Source of the DNA: Massilia sp. erpn
Lineage (GTDB): Bacteria; Pseudomonadota; Gammaproteobacteria; Burkholderiales; Burkholderiaceae_D
Assembly: GCF_024400215.1 (NCBI RefSeq)
Contig: NZ_CP053748.1
Coordinates: forward strand, 6,014,001-6,078,000
DNA: 64,000 nucleotides
Direction of reading: 5' to 3'
Under the pieces are notes generated by a model that had not been told where the DNA came from, made no database searches, and saw only the letters and a list, made by a program, of their open reading frames with translations. Positions 44,497-52,907 of this stretch are shown here, piece by piece. The translations under genes were made by a program, and so were the position numbers. How positions within the stretch are numbered: the first letter of the stretch is position 1; every line of letters starts with the position of its first letter.

Positions 44497-45102
44497 CTAT
44501 ATCGCCCTGGAAAACATGACGCGCAGTCCCAGCATCCGCGCCGCCATCGCCCTTGCCAGCACGGACGGCGCAGGTACTTCGATCGGCAAGTCCGTCAGCG
44601 CTTCGTCGATCGCCAGGTTCGCCAGGCCGTGCGCCAGGCTCCACCCGGTCAGCGCCAGCTCCGGGCCGCGTGCGGCATCGAACGCCGTGGCCGCCGCGAC
44701 CAGCACGTTGAACGCGCCTTCGGCCGCCTGCTTCAATTCGGGGTAAAGGGACTTCTGCGCCAGCAGCGGCCCGAACATCAGCCGAAACTGCGCCGGTCGC
44801 GCACGGGCAAATTCCACATACACCTCGCAGATATCCATCAGCCGCTCGCCTTGTTCGCGCGTACTGTCGCCATCCGCCGCGGCCATCGCCGCTGCCAGCT
44901 TGATGAAGGCACGTGCCGCCACGGCGGCCAGCAAATGTTCGCGGCCAGGAAAGTGATGGTACGGCGCGGCATGCGACACGCCCGCCGCCTTGGCGACCTC
45001 GCGCAAGGTGAGCGCCTGGGCGCCGGTCTGCGCCAGCAGGGCGTCGGCGGCATCAAGCAGGCTGTCGCGCAGATTGCCGTGGTGGTAAGGTTTTGTGGCC
45101 AT
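44497..45102 (-). CDS. TetR/AcrR family transcriptional regulator
   Basis: The 201-residue protein starts MATKPYHHGNLRDSLLDAADALLAQTGAQALTLREVAKAAGVSHAAPYHHFPGREHLLAAV, the full TetR helix-turn-helix. A ligand domain with MFGPLLAQKSLYPELKQAAEG follows. ATG 45102 was chosen because the upstream part of the frame lies in the divergent promoter. It probably represses itself and the divergent SnoaL-like gene. Confidence 0.9.
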   Translation of the reverse strand: MATKPYHHGNLRDSLLDAADALLAQTGAQALTLREVAKAAGVSHAAPYHHFPGREHLLAAVAARAFIKLAAAMAAADGDSTREQGERLMDICEVYVEFARARPAQFRLMFGPLLAQKSLYPELKQAAEGAFNVLVAAATAFDAARGPELALTGWSLAHGLANLAIDEALTDLPIEVPAPSVLARAMAARMLGLRVMFSRAI

Positions 45103-45111
45103 AAAGTTATC

Positions 45112-45163
45112 TTGACACGAGAAAGATACCATCGCACTATACAGATCTTTCCAGTGTAAAGAT
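45112..45163. promoter_or_regulatory. Divergent promoter/operator region of the TetR gene
   Basis: TTGACA at 45112-45117 is a plus-strand -35 box. ATCTTT-N7-AAAGAT (45145-45163) is an inverted repeat, and another AAAGAT lies at 45122-45127. These are likely TetR operator half-sites. Confidence 0.45.
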
Positions 45164-45174
45164 TGGAGTGCGCC

Positions 45175-45630
45175 ATGTACCACTTTATCGTTGGCCGCAA
45201 ACTGCGGCGCGCCTTCCGCGACATCAACGCCGGCGCCTATGAGCGGGTACTGCCGCAGTTTGCGGCGACACATCGTCACGTAATGCACGGCCATCACCCG
45301 CTGGCGGGCGAGCGCCATACGATGAACTCGACAGCGCAATGGTATGCGCGCCTGGCGCGGCTGCTGCCGGGGCTGAAGTTCGATATCGATGCCATCGCCG
45401 TCACCGGCTGGCCGTGGCGGACGGTGGCTACCGTGACGTGGAAGGACCGCTTTGCCCTACCCGACGGCAGCACCGGGTCCAACCAGGGCGTGCACGAATT
45501 CGAGCTGCGCTGGGGCCGCGTGCACAAGCTGGAGATCCATTGCGACACGGCAAAGCTGGAGAGCTACTGCCGCAGCATGGCCGCCAGCGGCATCGCCGAA
45601 GCCGCCGCCGCGCCGATCAGCGACGCCTGA
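45175..45630 (+). CDS. SnoaL-like / NTF2-fold protein
   Basis: The 151-residue protein has an alpha+beta barrel layout: FRDINAGAYERVLPQFAATHRHVMHGHHPLAGERH, WYARLARLLPGLKFDID, VTWKDRFALPDGSTGSNQGVHEFELRWGRVHKLEIHCDT. This matches the NTF2/SnoaL fold used by polyketide cyclases and many small ligand-binding enzymes. Substrate unknown. GGAG lies 7 bases before ATG 45175. It is divergent from and probably controlled by the TetR protein. Confidence 0.85.
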   Translation: MYHFIVGRKLRRAFRDINAGAYERVLPQFAATHRHVMHGHHPLAGERHTMNSTAQWYARLARLLPGLKFDIDAIAVTGWPWRTVATVTWKDRFALPDGSTGSNQGVHEFELRWGRVHKLEIHCDTAKLESYCRSMAASGIAEAAAAPISDA

Positions 45631-45701
45631 TTTCATTCGCGGCTGCGAGCTGCGGTGCCGTACCTGCTGCGGTATTACCGTGACGGCTGTCGGCTTCCGC
45701 A

Positions 45702-45729
45702 TTGACATATCGGTAAATTTCGATATACT
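45702..45729 (+). promoter_or_regulatory. Promoter and ArsR-type operator of the ArsR gene
   Basis: TTGACA (45702-45707), a 16-base spacer and TATACT (45724-45729). The spacer holds ATATCG-N8-CGATAT (45707-45726), which also occurs at 46053-46072. The expected start is near the ATG at 45736, so the message may be leaderless. Confidence 0.75.
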
Positions 45730-45735
45730 CGGCTC

Positions 45736-46038
45736 ATGGAATTGCTCGAAATCTTCAAAGCCCTCTCGAACCGTACCCGCCTTGAAATCCTGAAAGGCTT
45801 GAAGGATCCGGCGAAAAACTTCCCTCCGCAGGACGAAGGCGACGTTCTGACGGTGGGCGTCTGCGTCAGCAGCATTCAAGAAGGCGTGGGGCTGTCGCAG
45901 TCAACGGTGTCTGATTATCTGGCAACTCTACAGCGCGCGGGCCTGGTCGAAGCCAGGCGCATCGGGCAGTGGACCTATTACAAGCGGAACGAAGCAACCA
46001 TCAGTGCTCTTGCCGAGATCATCGGTAAAGAACTGTAA
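45736..46038 (+). CDS. ArsR family transcriptional regulator
   Basis: The 100-residue winged-helix protein has MELLEIFKALSNRTRLEILKGLKDPA, VGLSQSTVSDYLATLQRAGLVEARRIGQWTYYKRNE and a C-terminal helix. The recognition helix is SQSTVSDYLATLQ. Only one cysteine (GVCVSS) is present, so a metal-thiolate site is unlikely and it may sense a small molecule. The same operator ATATCG-N8-CGATAT lies in its own promoter and before the oxidoreductase gene, which predicts autoregulation and control of that gene. Confidence 0.9.
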   Translation: MELLEIFKALSNRTRLEILKGLKDPAKNFPPQDEGDVLTVGVCVSSIQEGVGLSQSTVSDYLATLQRAGLVEARRIGQWTYYKRNEATISALAEIIGKEL

Positions 46039-46052
46039 TTTTTTACCCAATA

Positions 46053-46072
46053 ATATCGATAATTCCCGATAT
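46053..46072 (+). promoter_or_regulatory. ArsR-type operator before the oxidoreductase gene
   Basis: ATATCG-ATAATTCC-CGATAT, the same half-sites and spacing as in the ArsR promoter at 45707-45726. It lies 28 bases before ATG 46100. Confidence 0.75.
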
Positions 46073-46099
46073 CCCTTTTTAACGAAATAAGGATTTGCA

Positions 46100-47089
46100 A
46101 TGAAAGCGATGTTACTGAAATCTTTTGGCGGCCCGGAATCGTTCGAACTTTGCGACGTGCCCAAGCCTGTGCCGCAAGCGGGACAAGTCCTGGTCCGGGT
46201 ACACGCCAGCTCCATCAATCCCCTGGATTACCAGGTCCGGCGTGGCGATTATCCCGACCTGGTGCCGTTGCCCGCCATTACCGGCCACGACGTATCTGGC
46301 GTGGTCGAAGAAGTCGGGCCGGGCGTGACGGCCTTCTCTCCCGGAGATGAAGTCTGGTACACCCCGCAAATCTTTGACGGTCCAGGAAGTTATGCCGAAT
46401 ACCACGTAGCGGCCGAAAACATTATCGGCAAAAAGCCGCCCTCGCTGAGCCATCTTGAAGCGGCGAGCCTGAGCTTGGTTGGCGGGACGGCGTGGGAAGC
46501 CCTGGTCGCGCGCGCGGCGCTCAGAGTGGGGGAAAGCATTCTGATCCACGGCGGCGCGGGAGGCGTCGGTCACGTGGCAATCCAGCTGGCAAAAGCCATG
46601 GGCGCAAGGGTGTTCACCACCGTGCGCAAAGCAAACTTTGAGTTCGCGCGCAGCTTGGGTGCCGATGTGCTGATCGACTACGCAAAGGAGGACTATGTTG
46701 CCGTCATCATGCGGGAAACGGGTGGCCGCGGCGTCGATGTCGTGTTCGACACCATCGGCGGCAACACCCTTTCGCGCAGCCCCGACGCCCTCGCCCAGCT
46801 TGGCCGCCTTGTCAGCATCGTGGACATCGCCCAGCCGCAAAACCTTATTCAAGCCTGGGGCAAGAACGCCAGTTATCACTTCGTTTTCACCAGACAAAAT
46901 CGCGGCAAGCTGGATGAGTTGAGCGCCTTGGTAGCGCGCGGCCAGTTGCGGCCACACGTTGGCGCCGTCTATTCGCTGGCCGACATTCCGCTCGCCCACG
47001 CCCGGCTCGAAAGTCCCAACAACGGTGTCCGGGGAAAAATCTCGATTGCAGTCGGGCCGTCGGCTCATCTCCCAAGCGCGCATTTTTAG
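46100..47089 (+). CDS. Zinc-type alcohol dehydrogenase / quinone oxidoreductase family protein
   Basis: The 329-residue protein has the MDR layout: [49 protein letters not shown], the [15 protein letters not shown] loop, and the NADPH-binding [25 protein letters not shown] motif. The cysteine and histidine ligands of zinc enzymes are not clearly present, so a zinc-free quinone oxidoreductase is likely. It follows the ArsR gene and has its own copy of the ArsR operator. Substrate unknown. Confidence 0.9.
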   Translation: MKAMLLKSFGGPESFELCDVPKPVPQAGQVLVRVHASSINPLDYQVRRGDYPDLVPLPAITGHDVSGVVEEVGPGVTAFSPGDEVWYTPQIFDGPGSYAEYHVAAENIIGKKPPSLSHLEAASLSLVGGTAWEALVARAALRVGESILIHGGAGGVGHVAIQLAKAMGARVFTTVRKANFEFARSLGADVLIDYAKEDYVAVIMRETGGRGVDVVFDTIGGNTLSRSPDALAQLGRLVSIVDIAQPQNLIQAWGKNASYHFVFTRQNRGKLDELSALVARGQLRPHVGAVYSLADIPLAHARLESPNNGVRGKISIAVGPSAHLPSAHF

Positions 47090-47170
47090 GATGCCTGCCA
47101 CCCATATGCGCCGTGCAGGATACCTTTGCATTACCCTGTCTTTATCTGCCGTGAATCATGTGAGGCGTTG

Positions 47171-47365
47171 ATGAGCACTCTGCCAGACCTTGCCAAGCAT
47201 CCAGCCCCGACTACCGATCCAGATCCTACCCTCGCTCCGCAGGAGGAACGTCGCCGTCGGCGCATCGCCGCACTCAAGGCGGCTGAGGGGCTATGGAAGA
47301 ATCGCACGGACATTCCTAAGGATGGCCTCGACTACCAAGAGCAACTGAGGGCCGAATGGCCCTGA
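47171..47365 (+). CDS. VapB-like antitoxin (short)
   Basis: The 64-residue protein has a very basic middle (PQEERRRRRIAALKAAEGLWKNRTDIPKDGLDYQEQLRAEWP). The GLWKNRTDIPKDGLDYQEQLRAEW ending is the toxin-binding tail often seen in antitoxins paired with PIN toxins. Its 3' end overlaps the PIN gene by 10 bases. Confidence 0.75.
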   Translation: MSTLPDLAKHPAPTTDPDPTLAPQEERRRRRIAALKAAEGLWKNRTDIPKDGLDYQEQLRAEWP

Positions 47366-47694
47366 CCCTCTTCGACACAAACATCTTCATCGATATGCTC
47401 AACGGCGTTCACGAGGCAACCGTTGAGCTCGGAAACTACGGCAATCCGGCGATCAGCGTCATCACCTATATGGAGTTACGGTCAGGAGAAGTGCCACGGC
47501 CCAAAGACAAACCCATTCTCGACGCCGTACTGGCCGAGTTCACGGTACTCCAGCTATCCCCACAGATCATCGAGCACGCGATCTCGATTCGCGGAAATAC
47601 ACAGGACACCCGGACATTCGGTAAGGAATGGGGCCACCAAGTTTCCGACATCAACAGGTACGCCAGGGCCAATTGGGTTCCCGGAATCGGTTAA
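47356..47694 (+). CDS. PIN-domain toxin, VapC-like, with altered C-terminal part
   Basis: The 112-residue protein has the first acidic site (LTLFDTNIFIDML) and the second (VITYMELRSGEV). The usual later block with a third Asp and a T-R-N or T-x-N followed by DF is missing. After HAISIRGNT the sequence turns into TQDTRTFGKEWGHQVSDINRYARANWVPGIG. VapC toxins are usually longer (about 125-140). The gene may be truncated or shifted, so activity is doubtful. It overlaps its antitoxin gene. Confidence 0.7.
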   Translation: MALTLFDTNIFIDMLNGVHEATVELGNYGNPAISVITYMELRSGEVPRPKDKPILDAVLAEFTVLQLSPQIIEHAISIRGNTQDTRTFGKEWGHQVSDINRYARANWVPGIG

Positions 47695-47703
47695 CATCCC
47701 GTC

Positions 47704-48513
47704 ATGCACCCACACCGCTGGCAACTTCGTCCGACCGCACAACTGCGTCCCTATATCGACCGTTATTGGGGTTGGGAAGGCAAGCATGAGCTTCCTCCCC
47801 GCCTCCCGCCCGGCACCGGCGCGGAGTGCTTCTTCCATTACGGCACGCCCTTCCTGCTGGATGGCCGAGAGGCGCCGCAGGCCGTTCTCCTATGCCTGCG
47901 CACCCGCGCCATGGCGATTGAAGAGAATGGCGATCTCGGCTTCGTCGCCGTGCGCTTTCGCAGCGGCTACCTGCGGCATTTCTGCGCGCAGCAGCAGGCC
48001 GAATTGCACGACCAGGACTTGCCGGCGCAGGCCATCTGGGGCGACAGCGCCGAACGGCTGACCGATCAGTTGCGGCTGGCGGATGGACCTGCCAGCCGCG
48101 CCGCCCTGCTCGATCAATTCTTCCTGGCGCGGTTGGGGCAGCATGAAGACCGCCCCGGGCGCGCGCTGGACGCCCTGCTCGACAAGCTGTACTACGCACC
48201 CGGCACAGGCATTGAGGCTTTGGCTGAACACTCGGGCTGGACGCGCCGCCACTTTCAGCGCAAGTTCACGGACGCCTACGGCCTCGGCCCGAAGCAATTT
48301 GTCCGCATCGCCCGCCTTGCCCACACGATGCGCATGCTGACGCTGGCACCCGATACGGCAGCGCTGGACGCCGCTTTGCGCATGGGCTATTTCGACCAGG
48401 CGCATTTTATTCACGAGACGCGCGCGCTGACGGGCAGCACGCCGCAAACGATCATCAAGGGCTTGCGCGAAAAGTCCCATTTTTACAATCCACCATCACG
48501 TCCGATTGCATAG
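47704..48513 (+). CDS. AraC family transcriptional regulator
   Basis: The 269-residue protein has a DUF6597-type N-terminal domain (LRPTAQLRPYIDRYWGWEGK, PPGTGAECFFHYG). The C-terminal double helix-turn-helix has IEALAEHSGWTRRHFQRKFTDAYGLGPKQFVRIARLAHTMRML and ALRMGYFDQAHFIHETRALTGSTPQ. It probably regulates the quinol monooxygenase-like gene 30 bases downstream. Confidence 0.92.
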   Translation: MHPHRWQLRPTAQLRPYIDRYWGWEGKHELPPRLPPGTGAECFFHYGTPFLLDGREAPQAVLLCLRTRAMAIEENGDLGFVAVRFRSGYLRHFCAQQQAELHDQDLPAQAIWGDSAERLTDQLRLADGPASRAALLDQFFLARLGQHEDRPGRALDALLDKLYYAPGTGIEALAEHSGWTRRHFQRKFTDAYGLGPKQFVRIARLAHTMRMLTLAPDTAALDAALRMGYFDQAHFIHETRALTGSTPQTIIKGLREKSHFYNPPSRPIA

Positions 48514-48543
48514 ACTCCAGCTTCATCTACTTAAGGAGTTTCT

Positions 48544-48870
48544 ATGTACCTGCTTGCCATATTCGACGCCCGCCCGCAATTTCGCGCCACCCTGCTGGCC
48601 GCACTGGATCAGATGGTGGTGCATACGCGCACCGAACCCGGTTCGCTGCAATATGAAGTGCTCACCACGATTGAAGACGAGAACCGGATCATGGTGTTCG
48701 AACGCTATACCGATGCTGCCGCCTTGCAAACCCACCTCGATAGCGCGCCCCTGCAGGCGCTGATCGCGCAGTTCGACCACTATCTCAGTGCGCCCCCTGC
48801 CCTGATTCGCCTGGCACGGCGGGACGGTTTCCTGCGCGAGGGGCTGGCGAATGCGCCAGCCGCAGCCTAA
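48544..48870 (+). CDS. Putative quinol monooxygenase (antibiotic biosynthesis monooxygenase domain)
   Basis: The 108-residue protein has the ABM ferredoxin-like layout: YLLAIFDARPQFRATLLAALDQMVVHTRTEPGSLQYEVLTTIEDENRIMVFERYTDAAALQTHLDSAPLQALIAQF. Family members such as YgiN oxidise quinols and aromatic rings without cofactors. AAGGAG lies before ATG 48544. It is likely in one operon with the AraC regulator. Confidence 0.88.
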   Translation: MYLLAIFDARPQFRATLLAALDQMVVHTRTEPGSLQYEVLTTIEDENRIMVFERYTDAAALQTHLDSAPLQALIAQFDHYLSAPPALIRLARRDGFLREGLANAPAAA

Positions 48871-49010
48871 ATAGCGCACTGAACCAGACTTAAGATCCCG
48901 CTATTCGAGCCGGTAGTCCAATTCCCATTGCTTAGCAATAAGAATTGCCTAGTAGACACTATCAGTAGGATACAATTAACGTTTTCCCAAACTCGTTAAT
49001 AAATTCAATA

Positions 49011-51761
49011 ATGGCTATTCAACTTTATGGTGCCAAGGCTGCGCTGTTCGCCGCCCTAGCCAGCGTCGCGCTGCTGAGCGGATGCGGCGGCGGCGGTGGC
49101 GGCAGCAGCGGTGGTGGAACCGGTGGCGGCAATACCACCAGCAATCCCGACCCTTCCCCCGGATTCAGCGTTTCCATCGACCGCAACGAGCTGCGCTTTA
49201 GTGGCGACGAAGGTGGCTATATCAACAGTCAGGCCATCCTTGGCACCAGCAACGGCTCGACCGCGGCAACCGTGTATACCGGTGCGCTGGACCTTGGTAC
49301 ATCGATTGACCATGTCACGCAACAGGTTGTCGGCACCCAGCTCAAATTCACCATCTATCCCAAATCAAGCCTGCCGGCCGGCGAGTATCGCGGCACTGTG
49401 CAGTTGTTCGCCTGCGCGGACGACAAATGCGCGCGCCATTTCGCTGGCTCGCCAGCCAATGTGCCTTACACGATCACCGTCAACAAAGGCATGTCCGTCA
49501 GCCCCACATCGCTGCCGCTCGCTGCCGTCAGCGGCGCCACGCTGGTACGGGACCTGACTGTCCAGTTGCCGCCTGGCGTATCGACCTTTACTGTCACCAC
49601 CTCAGCCAGTTGGATGAGCGCCGCCAATACTGGCAGCGGCGTTCGTGTGACGACCAAGCCTATGCCACCTGGCAGTTATACCGGCTATCTGTCGATTAGT
49701 ATTCCGGGCCGGACGATCGAGGTGCCCGTCAACTACACGGTCCAGACGGACGCGACCACACAAACGCAATTCACCAGCGACGTCAACAGCTTCAGCTTCA
49801 CGGCCACGGCTGGCGGCGCGGCCGGCAATCGTGTGGTCAATCTGACGCTGCCATCCTGGACCACCGAATTGAGCGGCGAGATCAACTATAACGACAGCAG
49901 CAAAGGCTGGCTGGCCTTGACCAAGTCCGGCGAGCGCAGCTATACCTTGAGCGCCTCTGCCGCCGACCTCAACGCCGGCAGCTACTCGGCTCGGCTGACA
50001 CTGCGTTCCGGTTACCTGACCACGCCACTGACGCTACCGGTTACGCTGAATGTCGGCGCGGCGACCTGGGCTATCTCAGGCAATACCAGCTTTAATGTCA
50101 GCGCCAGCACCGGCAGCACAGCACAGTCCAGCGCTCTGCAAATCGATCTGCCGAACCTGCCACCCCAGGGTTGGACCGCGAGCAGCGGCGCCAGCTGGCT
50201 CAGATTGCTCAATTCCAGCGGCACCACCGGCAGCACCAAGCTCCAAGTCGTGCTCGACAATGCCGCCATGCTGCAGCTACCGCACAATGGTACTTACCAG
50301 GCTGACGTTACAATCAGCTCAGCCAGCGGCAAGGTAGCCGCAAACAAGGTCAGCTTTACGCTGAACAAAAATCTGCCCGAAGTCAATTTCGCCGCCCCGC
50401 ACCTGCGCCTGCCGAATGAAGGCGGCACGGTGATTTTGCGCGGCCGCGGTTTCGACAGCGTGCCGGATCTGCCGAAAGCGCTGAAAGTGAGCGGTAACGC
50501 GCAGATCAACAGCATTACCCGCATCAACGACACCCAGTTGCAACTGGAAGTCAGCGGCGCAACCTCAGGCACTACCAGCTTCAGCATCGGCAATGCGCTG
50601 GGCGTGAGCACTGGCACGGCCTCCGTGAAAGTGGTGGCGCCGACCAGCTACGCCTACAAGGCGATCGCCACAGCGGGCGTCAAGGGCAGTATTGTTTACG
50701 ACGAAGAACGCCAATCCATCTACACCGCCAACAAGACCCTGGGTTCGGTCATGCGCTTCGCCTATGCCGGCGGTGAATGGAAAGTGAGTTCCGCAACGCT
50801 GCCGACCATCGAGTCGGTTGCCATGTCGCCAGACGGCGCCTCTCTGCTGGCCACCGCCACCAGCGGCAAAATTGTGCTGTTCGACCCTGTTACGCTGGCC
50901 GAGCAAGGCAGCTATAAAGTGCCGGACGGGGTACTGAACAACAATGTGTACTCCCCAGGTGGCCGCATCGACGGTTACGCCCTCAATTCCAGTCCGACAC
51001 TGGTAATGGCCAATAATGGGAAGGCGTTCTTCCAAGGCTCGGGCGGCAATCCGGAAGGTGGCCTGGCATACTTTGATCTGGTCAGCCGTCAATACGGCGG
51101 CATCCCAATGTCCCGTGGCAGCTTCTATGTGGCATCGGGTCCCGGGCTTGGCATATCGGGCGACGGCAGCCGCCTGCTGCTCGGTTATCAGAGCAACGAC
51201 AGCGGGAACACCATGCGCTATATGGATACCGCTGATCAGATCATCAAGCCTAACGGTGCAGGCATCGCCTACTGGTACGCCAGTGCACAGAGCTTCCATG
51301 GCGAACGTGTGACCGATGGCTATTCGGTGTGGGACAAGAACTTCCACTTGATCGGCAATATCGCCATCCCAGACTCGTACTTTAGCCGTGCGGCCGTCTT
51401 TTCGCCGGATGGCAAGCGCCTGTACTCGCTGTCATACACCAACTACACCGGTTCGCAACGCATTTATGTGCTCGACACCAGCACCCGCATGGTCACCAGT
51501 ACCGATCTGCCGATTCTGGGCTACATCGACCTCCCTGATGCGCCCACCTGCAATGGCGACCAATATTGCTCGCCATGGCCACTCAGCACCATTAGCCCGG
51601 ACGGTAAGACCTTATTCTTCGTTGGAGAAAAAAACATGCTCGCGGTGCCGATTCCCGCCACGCTGAAACAGGCTTCCGCTCGCGCGCCGATGCAACGCGC
51701 CAAACAGGGTGGCAGCACCGTGCCTAACATCCTGGTTCCATTGAAACTGAGCCCGCGCTGA
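49011..51761 (+). CDS. Large lipoprotein with BACON-like and beta-propeller regions
   Basis: The 916-residue protein has a lipoprotein signal ending in LLSGCGGGGG. Four repeated Ig/BACON-like beta domains follow, each with Trp-containing strands (TTSASWMSAANTGSGV, LPSWTTELSGEINYNDSSKGWLALTK, SSGASWLRLLNSSGTTG), up to about residue 460. A TIG-like part follows, then a YncE-like propeller (VYDEERQSIYTANKTLGSVMRF, ESVAMSPDGASLLAT, ISPDGKTLFFVGEKNM). It is expected on the outer membrane or outside, where it may bind sugars or proteins. A promoter may be TTGCCT (48945) with TACAAT or GATACA near 48970. The 32-bp terminator repeat follows. Confidence 0.85.
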   Translation: MAIQLYGAKAALFAALASVALLSGCGGGGGGSSGGGTGGGNTTSNPDPSPGFSVSIDRNELRFSGDEGGYINSQAILGTSNGSTAATVYTGALDLGTSIDHVTQQVVGTQLKFTIYPKSSLPAGEYRGTVQLFACADDKCARHFAGSPANVPYTITVNKGMSVSPTSLPLAAVSGATLVRDLTVQLPPGVSTFTVTTSASWMSAANTGSGVRVTTKPMPPGSYTGYLSISIPGRTIEVPVNYTVQTDATTQTQFTSDVNSFSFTATAGGAAGNRVVNLTLPSWTTELSGEINYNDSSKGWLALTKSGERSYTLSASAADLNAGSYSARLTLRSGYLTTPLTLPVTLNVGAATWAISGNTSFNVSASTGSTAQSSALQIDLPNLPPQGWTASSGASWLRLLNSSGTTGSTKLQVVLDNAAMLQLPHNGTYQADVTISSASGKVAANKVSFTLNKNLPEVNFAAPHLRLPNEGGTVILRGRGFDSVPDLPKALKVSGNAQINSITRINDTQLQLEVSGATSGTTSFSIGNALGVSTGTASVKVVAPTSYAYKAIATAGVKGSIVYDEERQSIYTANKTLGSVMRFAYAGGEWKVSSATLPTIESVAMSPDGASLLATATSGKIVLFDPVTLAEQGSYKVPDGVLNNNVYSPGGRIDGYALNSSPTLVMANNGKAFFQGSGGNPEGGLAYFDLVSRQYGGIPMSRGSFYVASGPGLGISGDGSRLLLGYQSNDSGNTMRYMDTADQIIKPNGAGIAYWYASAQSFHGERVTDGYSVWDKNFHLIGNIAIPDSYFSRAAVFSPDGKRLYSLSYTNYTGSQRIYVLDTSTRMVTSTDLPILGYIDLPDAPTCNGDQYCSPWPLSTISPDGKTLFFVGEKNMLAVPIPATLKQASARAPMQRAKQGGSTVPNILVPLKLSPR

Positions 51762-51798
51762 TCCACCCAAAGCCAGTGTTTACACTGACTATGCAAGC

Positions 51799-51830
51799 AA
51801 GCCCACGAATTTCGGTTCGTGGGCTTTTTT
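51799..51830 (+). terminator. Intrinsic terminator; copy 2 of the 32-bp repeat
   Basis: The same AGCCCACGAA/TTCGTGGGCT hairpin and T run as after the tRNA-Lys genes at 39143-39174, identical over 32 bases. It follows the large lipoprotein gene. Confidence 0.9.
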
Positions 51831-51965
51831 TCGATACGTCCATGCTTGCCGATCCGATGACAAAGAACATCCCGAAAAGCCGCCAGTACTGAGTGGACAG
51901 GTTTTCACATTCATTTGACATCGTCAAAGCTACGCTGCGCCTTCCTTCTTATCGAAAGCGCCGCC

Positions 51966-52853
51966 GTGAAAAAATTGGCCATCTGCCTCGCACTCCTGCT
52001 GGCACCCCTGCATGTTCTGTCCCAAGTTCAGTCGCTGACGTACCAGGACGTAAAACGGAAGTACATCGTCTACACGCCCGCAACCTATGCCGCCGCGCCA
52101 GAACGGCAGTTCGCCCTGGTTCTGAACTTCGCCGGTGGAGGCATGACTGCGGCCGAGCAAATGCTCTATACGCAAATGAACCGGACGGCCGAGCGGCATG
52201 GCTTTATCGTCGTCTACCCGCAAGGCATCAAGAATGACTGGAATGTGGGTTTCGGCATGCCGTATAAGGAGGGAACGGACGATGTCGGCTTTGTCCGCGC
52301 CGTGCTGGCGGCTGTGCAGCGCGATTATCGTATCGATCCGCGCCGCATATATGCCACCGGTCTGTCGCGCGGCGGCTTTTTCAGTCTGCGTCTCGCGGCG
52401 GAAATGCCGCAGCGGTTTGCCGCTGTTGCGTCGGTAGGTGCGCCGCTGCCGGAGCCGGTTAGAGAGCACCACCAACAGCGCCTGCCGGTCGGCGTGATGC
52501 TGGTACAAGGGACCAGCGACAGCGTCGTGTCGTATGACGGCAAGGCAGGCTCCTACCTGTCGGCGCCGGCCACCCGCGACTACTGGCTGAAGATCAATGC
52601 CATGGAACAGAGTCCGGCGCAGACGCGGCAACTGCAGCCTGTGGCGGGCGACTCAACCGCGGCTGCCATCACCGAGCATGTACAGGGCGGCAAGCGCGTG
52701 TCGCTCGTGACCATCAAGGACGGCGGCCATACCTGGCCAGGCGCCGATCCCTTCAATATCGGACTTCCCATCGGCCACACCAGCAAGGCGGTCGACGCCA
52801 ATGAACTCATTTGGGAGTTTTTCCGTCACCACAGCACTAATGCTGCTGAGTGA
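51966..52853 (+). CDS. Polyhydroxybutyrate depolymerase-like esterase (LpqC type)
   Basis: The 295-residue protein has a signal peptide (KKLAICLALLLAPLHVLS). The alpha/beta hydrolase core has FALVLNFAGGGMTAAEQM, the FIVVYPQGIKNDWNVGFG block, nucleophile Ser in GLSRGGFF, Asp in GTSDSVV and His in GGHTWPG. It is likely secreted and hydrolyses short esters or polyhydroxybutyrate. The start is GTG 51966, because the signal peptide begins there; a longer frame starts at TTG 51915. Confidence 0.88.
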   Translation: MKKLAICLALLLAPLHVLSQVQSLTYQDVKRKYIVYTPATYAAAPERQFALVLNFAGGGMTAAEQMLYTQMNRTAERHGFIVVYPQGIKNDWNVGFGMPYKEGTDDVGFVRAVLAAVQRDYRIDPRRIYATGLSRGGFFSLRLAAEMPQRFAAVASVGAPLPEPVREHHQQRLPVGVMLVQGTSDSVVSYDGKAGSYLSAPATRDYWLKINAMEQSPAQTRQLQPVAGDSTAAAITEHVQGGKRVSLVTIKDGGHTWPGADPFNIGLPIGHTSKAVDANELIWEFFRHHSTNAAE

Positions 52854-52860
52854 ACGTCAG

Positions 52861-52892
52861 CAATCGCGTACACCAGACGGTGTGCGCGATTG
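52861..52892. terminator. Hairpin between convergent esterase and serralysin genes
   Basis: CAATCGCGTACACC pairs with GGTGTGCGCGATTG (one wobble) around AGAC. It probably ends both convergent genes, though no U run follows. Confidence 0.55.
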
Positions 52893-52907
52893 AAGGAACG
52901 GCCCGGC

